A stretch of DNA of 8,306 nt, from NCBI GenBank assembly GCA_016789485.1, contig JAEURE010000102.1, positions 1-8,306 on the forward strand. The letters are read 5' to 3'. This stretch comes from Anaerolineales bacterium (GTDB lineage: Bacteria > Chloroflexota > Anaerolineae > Anaerolineales > Villigracilaceae). Within the stretch, counting starts at the first letter, position 1; each line of letters opens with the position of its first letter. The notes beneath the pieces are model-generated. The model worked only from the letters and a program-made list of their open reading frames with translations, was not told the DNA's origin and made no database searches. Positions 1-5,294 of the stretch are shown here, piece by piece. Made by a program: the position numbers and the translations under genes.

Positions 1-511
1 GCTTAAGCGGTTCAGAAGGTTGGAAATAAACTCCGCAGCAGCCCAGCCATAAGCGTGGTCCGTAGCCAAGCGGGTTGGTGCCGAAGATCAAGGTGAGGGC
101 AGTGATCAGCAGACCGCCGCCTAGAAAAACATATTTATATCTTCTGAGGAAATTTAGATCTTTTAGAAGGATGATCGCAAGGATCACTGCAAATGTGCTG
201 ATTGCCAGCCAGACGGTTTGGCGGATGCCAAACGGCTCATCCAGCCGCCAAATGGTGAGCAGTCCCCAGCCAGTCAACAAGGCGGCTGCCGGCAAGATAT
301 ACGGGTCGCGTTCGGGGATATATTTTGTCGTGACTCGGTGGAGAAGGTTGATCAATATAACCCACGCTAGAAAACCCAGCCAGTGGGATATTTTGTAATC
401 GACAGCCCAAGTCCGCTCCCTGACTGCCGGGGAGAGGGTTAAGATGATGGACTGTACGAATAAAAAGAATGCCGACCAGCGCAGCAGGCGGCTCTGTGTT
501 AGATCATGCAT
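1..511 (-). CDS. rodA: RodA/FtsW-family SEDS peptidoglycan glycosyltransferase, N-terminal part (cut by window edge)
   Basis: SEDS proteins are multipass inner-membrane enzymes that polymerise lipid II into glycan strands, working with a class B penicillin-binding protein. My translation from the ATG at 511 gives 170 residues, and the rest lies off the left edge. Hydrophobic segments lie at about residues 12-29, 42-58, 71-90, 98-117 and 127-144. The family signature follows: GYGPRLWL at 149-156, then FQPSEPLK at 163-170, which matches the SEDS pattern of a Gly-x-x-x-Trp stretch followed by QPSE and Lys. The segment DPYILPAAALL (69-79), the WRLD at 88-91 and the LRRYKY at 122-127 resemble the long N-terminal region of actinobacterial RodA. 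A TGA stop two codons upstream fixes the ATG as the earliest start. No clear Shine-Dalgarno is visible. It lies 42 bases after mtnP on the same strand, next to FhaA/FhaB-like genes, which favours RodA over FtsW. The family is certain; the subfamily is inferred. Confidence 0.88.
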   Translation of the reverse strand, partial: MHDLTQSRLLRWSAFFLFVQSIILTLSPAVRERTWAVDYKISHWLGFLAWVILINLLHRVTTKYIPERDPYILPAAALLTGWGLLTIWRLDEPFGIRQTVWLAISTFAVILAIILLKDLNFLRRYKYVFLGGGLLITALTLIFGTNPLGYGPRLWLGCCGVYFQPSEPLK

Positions 512-553
512 GCTTCAATGGTACATCATTTTTATTAATTGAAAGGTGAGAGA

Positions 554-1420
554 CTAGGTAAGGTATTTTCGGACGAGTAGATCGAGTTTGCTGCGTGTCT
601 CGGCGGGGATAACCTTTGGGTTGGTGATCAAGGCAGTTGACAGAGCTTCTCCGCAGCTGCACGCGCGCTCCTGATTCAGTCCACGGGCGAGATTGCGGAT
701 GGCTTCCTGGGCAATTTGCGTGTTTTTGTTAAGGGTTTGGATCACCATTTCAACCGTCACAGGTGATTCGCTTTCGTGCCAGACATCATAGTCCGTGACG
801 TGCGCCATGGTTGTATAGCACAATTCGGCTTCACGTGCCAAAAACGCCTCTGGAGACGCGGTCATGCCGATGATGGACATGCCCCATGCGCGGTAAGTTT
901 TTGATTCTGCTTTTGTGGAAAAACGCGGACCTTCAATGGTAATGAATGAGCCGCCGCGGTGCATGGCTGCGCCGGTGGTTTTCACTGCCGCTTCCAGTTG
1001 ATTCGAAAGGTCGTTGCAAAATGGGTCCGCCACGCTGATGTGCGCGACAAGTCCCTCGCCGAAAAATGAGCGGGCGCGGTCTTTGGTGTAATCAAAGATG
1101 TTGTCTGGAATGACGATATGCCCGGGGGCGTAATCCTCGCGCAGCGACCCGCAGGCGCTGACGCTGACAACACGTTCCACGCCCAACGTTTTCAGCGCGT
1201 AGATGTTTGCGCGATAAGGCACTTCCGTTGGCGTGATGTGATGCCCGATGCCGTGCCTTGCAAGGAAGGCGACTCGTATCCCTTCAAGTGTGCCAATAGT
1301 GATCGGCGCGCTGGGTTTTCCGAAAGGAGTGTTGATGGTCACTTCCTCTGTATTTTCAAGGCCGCTCATCTGATACAAGCCTGAGCCGCCGATAACCGCA
1401 AGAGTTGCTTTACTTTTCAT
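554..1420 (-). CDS. mtnP: S-methyl-5'-thioadenosine phosphorylase
   Basis: This cytosolic enzyme cleaves methylthioadenosine, a by-product of polyamine synthesis and related reactions, with phosphate to adenine and methylthioribose-1-phosphate, the first step of methionine salvage. At 288 residues it has the usual length. It shows the PNP/MTAP family phosphate loop GGSGLY (11-16), RHG (55-57) followed by HHITPTEVPYRANIYALK, SACGSLRE (88-95), the signature IEGPRFST (162-169), GMTASPE (185-191) and TDYD (209-212). The two aspartates at 210 and 212 are the purine-site residues expected for 6-aminopurine substrates, which favours MTAP over guanosine/inosine phosphorylase. The substrate is still inferred, since some bacterial relatives accept inosine analogues. 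The ATG overlaps the end of the upstream FHA gene by 11 bases, so the two are probably cotranscribed and coupled. No other methionine-salvage gene is visible in the window. Confidence 0.93.
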   Translation of the reverse strand: MKSKATLAVIGGSGLYQMSGLENTEEVTINTPFGKPSAPITIGTLEGIRVAFLARHGIGHHITPTEVPYRANIYALKTLGVERVVSVSACGSLREDYAPGHIVIPDNIFDYTKDRARSFFGEGLVAHISVADPFCNDLSNQLEAAVKTTGAAMHRGGSFITIEGPRFSTKAESKTYRAWGMSIIGMTASPEAFLAREAELCYTTMAHVTDYDVWHESESPVTVEMVIQTLNKNTQIAQEAIRNLARGLNQERACSCGEALSTALITNPKVIPAETRSKLDLLVRKYLT

Positions 1421-1886
1421 TCTTTTTACCTATTTTCTGGGTGGGTTCATTGATTACGTTTTCAGAGAGGTTCACCACCAGCCGTGTTGCTCCACACTTG
1501 ATCTCATCGCCGGAAGTGATCACGGTGGGCATGCTCACTTGAGTCCCGTTTAAAAACGTCCCATTTGTGGACGCCAGGTCTTCCAGCCACCATTGATTAT
1601 GGTGATAGGTCAGTTGTGCGTGGCGTGTTGAAACCGTATCATCCGTCAATGGGATTTCGCAGCCCGGATCGCGCCCAAGCACGATCTCAGATTGGGCAAA
1701 ATATTTCAAGGAAGAGGGTCCCGCTTCTTGTTTAACGGTCAGGCTGATCCCAGGAATGCGGCGATTTGCAAGCGAAAGGCCTTGTCTGTTTACTTCACGG
1801 TATAAAAAAAATAATGCCCACCCTAGAAAGGCAAATAGCGCCAGCGCAGTGATCAGCCGTAAAGCCAATACAATTGAACCACTCAT
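1410..1886 (-). CDS. FhaB-like membrane-anchored FHA-domain protein
   Basis: FHA domains bind phospho-threonine peptides, so this is probably a membrane-tethered reader of Ser/Thr kinase signalling near the cell-wall machinery. The 158-residue protein has one N-terminal membrane helix (about 5-29) followed by basic residues, and a cytosolic FHA domain (about 66-138). The core FHA residues are present: GR at 71-72, S86 and H89 in VSTRH, and STNGTFLNG at 106-114. The LTDDTVSTRHAQL stretch followed by WWLEDLASTNGTFL closely resembles mycobacterial FhaB/FipA, which has the same helix-plus-FHA layout and lies beside fhaA and rodA. The start ATG overlaps the stop of the preceding FhaA-like gene in an ATGA (1883-1886), and its tail overlaps mtnP by 11 bases, so it sits in a tightly coupled operon. 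The lysine-rich tail after the FHA domain has no recognised role. Orthology to FhaB is inferred from architecture, motifs and context. Confidence 0.87.
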   Translation of the reverse strand: MSGSIVLALRLITALALFAFLGWALFFLYREVNRQGLSLANRRIPGISLTVKQEAGPSSLKYFAQSEIVLGRDPGCEIPLTDDTVSTRHAQLTYHHNQWWLEDLASTNGTFLNGTQVSMPTVITSGDEIKCGATRLVVNLSENVINEPTQKIGKKNEK

Positions 1887-2704
1887 TTTTTCTTGAGTTT
1901 TGCGGTGGAGTGTTCTTTTAGGATGGCTGTCGGGCGATCAGATGAGGCGTTTTGAAAGGGGGAGGTATCTTTCAGGTCCGGGCGTGGAGGCGGGTTGTCC
2001 TGACCAAAAATAAGCGCCACTCCCGCAAGAGAAATCACATCGCCGGGGTAAAGCACGCTTTGGCTTGTACGTTGCCCATTTACAAATGTGCCACCTGTGG
2101 AGTTTAAATCAAAAACCACATATCGGCCTTTGATCGTCCGAAGCTGCGCGTGATTTCGCGAGACGCGGGGGTCGTCAATGATAAGTTGATTGTCCAGCCT
2201 TCGTCCAATATTTACGACAGTTAGAACAAGCGGAAAGACTTTTACCCCTTCAACAATGAGGAACGCGTTTTCGGGGATTCTTCCATTTTCGTCGAGGCTT
2301 CCAGTATCCAGAGGTGTTGCGTTAGTTTCAGCCATAGATTCGATCCGATGCGATGCGATGATTTCAGCATCATTTAGTGGTATCTTCTCATCTGTAGAAA
2401 TGGTGATGGTTGGAGATATTGTAAACTTGAAACCCGCTTCCTGTGCCACGGTTGTGATCGAATGCAACAGTATTGTAAGTAATTGCTGGTCATGCCATTT
2501 CCCGGAAGTAATGGGGTGCATTACCAACGTATAGACATCCGGGGCTGCGAGACTGCCGTTTTCCAGGGCAAGAGTATTCAGGTGAATAGCTGCTGCCAAC
2601 TTTTGGATGATGACATCCTCCACTTTTTTCCCGGGCAGCAGGTTTAACAAGTCCACTTCGACTAAAGATTGGAGACGAGCTTCAATTTCTCTTAAATTCA
2701 TCAT
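1883..2704 (-). CDS. FhaA-like protein: FhaA N-terminal domain plus FHA domain
   Basis: In mycobacteria FhaA is a kinase-phosphorylated FHA protein acting at the cell-wall elongation site. This 273-residue protein (numbered from the ATG at 2704) has an N-terminal region of about 1-110 resembling the FhaA_N/DUF3662 domain: REIEARLQSLVE, then a GKKVEDVI helix start, then APDVYTLVMHP and a GFKFTISPTITI strand pair. An acidic linker leads to an FHA domain (about 147-233) with GRR at 167-169, S182 and H185 in VSRNH, and STGGTFVNG at 202-210. The usual STNGT is STGGT here. The tail is Pro/Lys-rich. A TTG at 2752 and an ATG at 2725 would give longer forms. I chose 2704 because the homologous domain begins there and the upstream residues overlap a likely promoter; the adjacent ATG at 2701 is equally possible. 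It overlaps the FhaB-like gene by 4 bases. The domain calls come from reading by eye. Confidence 0.82.
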   Translation of the reverse strand: MMNLREIEARLQSLVEVDLLNLLPGKKVEDVIIQKLAAAIHLNTLALENGSLAAPDVYTLVMHPITSGKWHDQQLLTILLHSITTVAQEAGFKFTISPTITISTDEKIPLNDAEIIASHRIESMAETNATPLDTGSLDENGRIPENAFLIVEGVKVFPLVLTVVNIGRRLDNQLIIDDPRVSRNHAQLRTIKGRYVVFDLNSTGGTFVNGQRTSQSVLYPGDVISLAGVALIFGQDNPPPRPDLKDTSPFQNASSDRPTAILKEHSTAKLKKK

Positions 2705-2723
2705 ATTGGATACTCTTAAAGTC

Positions 2724-2752
2724 ATTATAGAGTGGGGCGGGTATTTCTGCAA
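2724..2752 (-). promoter_or_regulatory. Possible sigma-70 type promoter for the FhaA-like gene
   Basis: On the minus strand TTGCAG (2752-2747) is followed after exactly 17 bases by a perfect TATAAT (2729-2724). The -10 is ideal but the -35 matches the consensus at only three positions. Transcription would start near 2717, leaving only about a dozen bases before the ATG at 2704, too short for a normal Shine-Dalgarno leader. It would let the FHA-mtnP-rodA genes be expressed apart from the zinc-ribbon gene. Confidence 0.4.
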
Positions 2753-2774
2753 GCCCAGCCAGGGCCGGGCTTGC
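2749..2774 (-). repeat. Intergenic 11-bp hairpin with a tetraloop, no U-tract
   Basis: Two bases after the zinc-ribbon stop codon, minus-strand GCAAGCCCGGC can pair with GCTGGGCTTGC around a CCTG loop (one G-U pair). No T-run follows on either strand, so it is not a classical intrinsic terminator. It may slow transcription, protect the 3' end of the zinc-ribbon mRNA, or affect the promoter whose -35 it overlaps. Confidence 0.5.
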
Positions 2775-2776
2775 CA

Positions 2777-3367
2777 TTAGAAAAACAAAGGCATTTTGCA
2801 GTTTGGGCAGGTTTTATCGCCTGTTTTTACCACATAGCCGCAATTTTTACAGGTATTGGGTTGTGCATTTCCCAACGGCGCCCCGCAGGCTGTGCAGGAA
2901 GGGTCGCCAACCAGGTTTGCCGTATGACAATATTCACAAGTCGTTCGCTTAAGTCTATCTGAAAGCTCTGTGGACGCGCCAACCGCCTGAACAGATTTGG
3001 TGATCACCCGCCAAATTCGTTCTGTCAGTTGAAGATGCTCAATATCCTGGGCAATGTCATCCAGACGGCCGAGCAGGCTGAACGGGTTCCGAATCGCCGC
3101 AAGGGCAGTGGCGCCCAAGCTGGCCGCCACGCCAAGCCATGCCTGCTGGCCAATCTCCACGATAATTCCATCCTCTATATTTTGAATGGTGATCGTCATG
3201 GCGGTCTGCCCGCCGGACATTGCATCCGGGCGCGAACTGACTTGCACGATCATTTTGTCGCTTTGCCCCAAAGTTTGCGCGCGCAGATTTCCTCGATTGA
3301 ATTCGCCCAACAAAGCCTGGGCAATATCCACCGGTTTGATGGTTCCATGAAAAATTTTTCGTTCCAT
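2777..3367 (-). CDS. Double zinc-ribbon protein of unknown function in the FHA/RodA cluster
   Basis: I do not recognise a named family. The 196-residue protein ends in two zinc-ribbon modules with identical spacing, each CxxC-(10)-CxxC: C144/C147 with C158/C161, and C173/C176 with C187/C190. The N-terminal 140 residues have no signal peptide. They include the segment FHGTIKPVDIAQALLGEF (6-23), which resembles the start of the FhaA_N domain; a beta-rich part (about 38-75); a small hydrophobic Gly/Ala-rich stretch (78-100); and an amphipathic helix (about 101-128). It is the first gene of the minus-strand set, 72 bases ahead of the FhaA-like start. The ATG at 3367 lies 7 bases after a TATAAT, which suggests a leaderless message. 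The only Shine-Dalgarno-like sequence (AAGGAG, 3401-3396) is 28 bases away, too far to be used. A scaffold or nucleic-acid-binding role is possible but unproven. Confidence 0.82.
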   Translation of the reverse strand: MERKIFHGTIKPVDIAQALLGEFNRGNLRAQTLGQSDKMIVQVSSRPDAMSGGQTAMTITIQNIEDGIIVEIGQQAWLGVAASLGATALAAIRNPFSLLGRLDDIAQDIEHLQLTERIWRVITKSVQAVGASTELSDRLKRTTCEYCHTANLVGDPSCTACGAPLGNAQPNTCKNCGYVVKTGDKTCPNCKMPLFF

Positions 3368-3374
3368 GAAGTCG

Positions 3375-3382
3375 ATTATAAT
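3375..3382. promoter_or_regulatory. Symmetric -10 element shared by divergent genes
   Basis: The palindrome ATTATAAT contains a perfect TATAAT on both strands (plus 3377-3382, minus 3380-3375), in the 49-base gap between the zinc-ribbon gene and the first SH3 gene. On the minus strand the -10 ends 7 bases before the ATG at 3367, so the start codon itself could be +1. On the plus strand transcription would begin near 3389, giving a leader of about 28 bases that contains GAAGAG upstream of the ATG at 3417. Neither side has a good -35, so activity is inferred from the -10 and the gene arrangement. Confidence 0.5.
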
Positions 3383-3416
3383 CGCCTTTGCGATTCTCCT
3401 TGAAGAGTAATACGAA

Positions 3417-4013
3417 ATGACAAGAAACTGGTTTCAACCTATCATCCCCTTACTGCTGCTCCTCTTTTTATTTGGACTATTTTCCGCCTCCACTTCGACC
3501 GTGGTTTTGGCTCAACAACCGACAAACAGCCCAGCTTCAAATATTTTTATAACTGTTATCACTGACGAGCCTCAAATCAATGTGCGCATGGGACCAAGTT
3601 CCTCAATTTATCCAATTGTGGGAACAATGTTAACTGGGTCCACAGCGCCTGCACTTGGCCGGTCACAGGGTGGTGATTGGATACAGATCGAATTTCCGGG
3701 CGCGCCGGATAATAAAGGTTGGGTCTACTCGCCCTTGGTGCAGGTTTCTCCGGGCGCACTGCAAGTTGTTGCCCCTCCTCCTACTCCGGTTCAGCCGGCA
3801 ACTTCCACAGTGGACCCGACCCTTGCCGCTCAATTTAACGTTGCCCCAACAGCCACACGCCTGCCGACGTTCACTCCGCCGCCAGCTCTAACGAAACCTG
3901 CCTACACACTACCGTCAGATAAGTCTGAGGAATCTGTTCCTTTGGCTGTTATCATTTTGGCTTTTGCTGTGTTGGGATTGATTGGTTTGCCCCTTTCGTG
4001 GATACGAAGATAG
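3417..4013 (+). CDS. Secreted, C-terminally anchored SH3-domain protein (first of tandem pair)
   Basis: The 198-residue protein has a signal peptide (basic MTRNWF start, hydrophobic 9-22, likely cleavage after VLA at about 32, no lipobox cysteine). A bacterial SH3 domain follows (about 44-110), with INVRMGPSSSIYPIVGTM, then GDWIQIEFPG (86-95) and GWVYSPLV (101-108). A Pro/Thr-rich linker (115-170) carries DPTLAAQF and TRLPTFTPPP. It ends in a membrane helix (about 174-194) with a WIRR tail. It is therefore predicted to be held on the outer face of the membrane by its C-terminus. Such SH3 domains often bind cell-wall peptides, but no catalytic domain is present. Its neighbour 5 bases downstream is a paralogue with the same architecture. 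It is transcribed divergently from the FHA/RodA cluster, so a link to the envelope is plausible but only inferred. Confidence 0.85.
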   Translation: MTRNWFQPIIPLLLLLFLFGLFSASTSTVVLAQQPTNSPASNIFITVITDEPQINVRMGPSSSIYPIVGTMLTGSTAPALGRSQGGDWIQIEFPGAPDNKGWVYSPLVQVSPGALQVVAPPPTPVQPATSTVDPTLAAQFNVAPTATRLPTFTPPPALTKPAYTLPSDKSEESVPLAVIILAFAVLGLIGLPLSWIRR

Positions 4014-4018
4014 GAACG

Positions 4019-4636
4019 ATGCTTTCACATAAACTGAGGCTGTTGATACTTTCGTTGATTTTTGTCGGCCTAGCTGGGTTTTTCTATTCGCCCGTCTCAT
4101 TGTCCGCTCATGCTCAACAGCCTACGGGTTCGATCGCCACAGTTACGGGCACACCTTCCGGGATGATTGTTGCTGTGAACCTGGATATTGACACGGTCAG
4201 TGTGTACTCTGGTCCCAGCTCATATCTATATCCCGCAATTGGAATTTTGCTAAAGGGACAGGAAGTGCCGGCTTTCGGTATTTCAGAAGATGGCGATTGG
4301 ATTCAGGTCAATTACCCGGGGGTAACTGATTCCGTTGCGTGGGTTTATGGGCCGTATGTAACAATTAAAAAAACAGGCAGATTGCCAGTTCTTGAGCCGC
4401 CTGCCACTCCAACTCCCGCATCCACTCCGACGATTGACCCTACCTTGGTGGCTGCTTTCGTAACTCCTGTTGTTCCTACACGCTTGCCGACATTTACTCA
4501 ACCCGCCCCACTGGTGGTAGCTACATTTGTGGATGATGTATCTATAACCAACCGAGTCCCGCTTGGTCTGCTGATTTTTGGTTTGGGTTTTATTGGGGGA
4601 TTTGGAGCATTGATCTCTTTCCTGCGCGGACAATAA
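4019..4636 (+). CDS. Secreted, C-terminally anchored SH3-domain protein (second of tandem pair)
   Basis: This 205-residue paralogue repeats the layout of the preceding gene: signal peptide (1-32, ending AHA then QQPTG, matching the AQQPT of the first copy), SH3 domain (about 52-116, with SVYSGPSSYLYPAIG, GDWIQVNYPG and AWVYGPYV), Pro/Thr linker with DPTLVAAF and TRLPTFTQP, and a terminal membrane helix (about 180-202) ending FLRGQ. I chose the ATG at 4019 over a GTG at 3998. The ATG is 5 bases past the previous stop and is preceded by an AGGAA-like site, whereas the GTG would overlap the upstream gene and place extra residues before the signal peptide. The two genes are almost certainly cotranscribed. 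Both likely end at the terminator that begins within this stop codon. The ligand is unknown. Confidence 0.85.
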   Translation: MLSHKLRLLILSLIFVGLAGFFYSPVSLSAHAQQPTGSIATVTGTPSGMIVAVNLDIDTVSVYSGPSSYLYPAIGILLKGQEVPAFGISEDGDWIQVNYPGVTDSVAWVYGPYVTIKKTGRLPVLEPPATPTPASTPTIDPTLVAAFVTPVVPTRLPTFTQPAPLVVATFVDDVSITNRVPLGLLIFGLGFIGGFGALISFLRGQ

Positions 4637-4667
4637 AAAAATGACCGGGTTTCCCGGTCATTTTTTT
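4635..4667. terminator. Bidirectional intrinsic terminator between convergent genes
   Basis: TGACCGGG (4642-4649) pairs perfectly with CCCGGTCA (4653-4660) around a TTT loop. It is flanked by seven A (4635-4641) and seven T (4661-4667), so it gives a GC stem plus U-tract on both strands. It serves the SH3 pair from the left and the IscA-like gene from the right. Confidence 0.95.
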
Positions 4668-4684
4668 ATTTATCAATTCAACTT

Positions 4685-5098
4685 TTAGTTATTACATCCA
4701 CAGGCACCACCGCCGCCGCAAGCGCAGGAACTTTCACTGCTGTTGCTGCTACAGGCGCATCCGCCCTCGCCATGGCTGTGACCTTTGGCATTCGGGCTGT
4801 TGACTGCGAAGCCAGCGCCATGTTGCGGATCGTTTACGAAATCAACAGTTGCATTGCGGAGATATTCAGCGGAGGTCTCATCAACGACAACCTTTACTCC
4901 ATTTGATTCAAATGTAGTATCCACATCGCGGAAGTTATTGTCCAGTGCCATGCCGAAGTTTACACCGCAGCAACCGCCGCCGGCAACATAAACGCGAAGG
5001 GCATAACCTTCAAGGTTGCGCTGGGCAAGGATATCTTTTACAGCCTGACTGGCGGCTGGAGTTATTGTGAATAATTGAGTTTCAATTTCCTGGAGCAT
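4685..5098 (-). CDS. IscA/ErpA/SufA-type iron-sulfur cluster assembly protein with cysteine-rich tail
   Basis: A-type carriers receive Fe-S clusters from the assembly scaffold and pass them to target enzymes. The 137-residue protein shows the HesB-like domain: ITPAASQAVKDIL (12-24), LRVYVAGGGCCG (34-45) with the first conserved cysteine at 43 or 44, GVKVVVDETSAEYL (67-80), VDFV (85-88) and NSPNA (100-104). The usual closing CGCG pair appears as GGCACSS (C114 and C116), after an insertion that includes H107 and H109. Beyond the normal end there is a Ser/Gly tail with four more cysteines (C125, C127, C133, C135). A good Shine-Dalgarno, AGGAGA (5111-5106), lies 7 bases before the ATG. The gene stands alone, convergent with the SH3 genes, with its own promoter. 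The family is secure; the exact subtype is not. Confidence 0.88.
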   Translation of the reverse strand: MLQEIETQLFTITPAASQAVKDILAQRNLEGYALRVYVAGGGCCGVNFGMALDNNFRDVDTTFESNGVKVVVDETSAEYLRNATVDFVNDPQHGAGFAVNSPNAKGHSHGEGGCACSSNSSESSCACGGGGACGCNN

Positions 5099-5141
5099 GT
5101 TTGGTTCTCCTGTTTTGTTGGAATACGACTAATTTCGCTAA

Positions 5142-5170
5142 ATATTATCAGGTTTGATGTGGCTTGTCAA
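5142..5170 (-). promoter_or_regulatory. Promoter of the IscA-like gene
   Basis: Minus-strand TTGACA (5170-5165) is a perfect -35. It is followed after 17 bases by TAATAT (5147-5142), or after 15 bases by GATAAT. Either gives a leader of roughly 40 bases that contains the AGGAGA ribosome site of the IscA-like gene. Confidence 0.6.
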
Positions 5171-5180
5171 CTTGTGCCAC
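5159..5180. promoter_or_regulatory. Possible operator: GTGGC-N12-GCCAC inverted repeat
   Basis: Arms GTGGC (5159-5163) and GCCAC (5176-5180) flank 12 bases that contain a CTTGT-CAA-CTTGT direct repeat. The element covers the -35 of the IscA-like promoter, where a dimeric repressor could act. It also lies about 27 bases upstream of the hppA -35. Five-base arms can arise by chance, so this is tentative. Confidence 0.3.
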
Positions 5181-5206
5181 GTTAAGATTAATACGAACTT
5201 ATTTTC

Positions 5207-5235
5207 TTGACACAATCAATTGGCGACTGTAAAAT
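5207..5235 (+). promoter_or_regulatory. Strong promoter of hppA
   Basis: A perfect -35 TTGACA (5207-5212), a 17-base spacer and TAAAAT (5230-5235) precede hppA. The transcript would start near 5242, giving a leader of about 53 bases. This is the best -35/-10 pair in the window, consistent with constitutive housekeeping expression. Confidence 0.8.
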
Positions 5236-5294
5236 CCTTCTGCTCTTAAGGCGAAACGCCTATATTTTTTATTCCTTTGGAAGGATAAAACTAC

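Noticed and set aside
75..398. Plus-strand open frame of 107 codons
   Set aside because: It lies antisense to the SEDS gene, has no family resemblance, and the minus-strand translation shows clear membrane helices and the QPSE signature.
2705..2752. TTG start at 2752 for the FhaA-like protein
   Set aside because: The extra 16 residues precede the homologous domain, lack a ribosome site and coincide with a likely -35/-10 pair.
3864..3878. LPTFT in the SH3 proteins as a possible sortase signal
   Set aside because: It lacks the LPXTG form and lies more than 20 residues before the membrane helix instead of directly next to it; no sortase is visible.
3998..4018. GTG start at 3998 for the second SH3 gene
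   Set aside because: It would overlap the first gene and lengthen the signal peptide with a charged start; the ATG at 4019 has better spacing and an AGGAA-like site.
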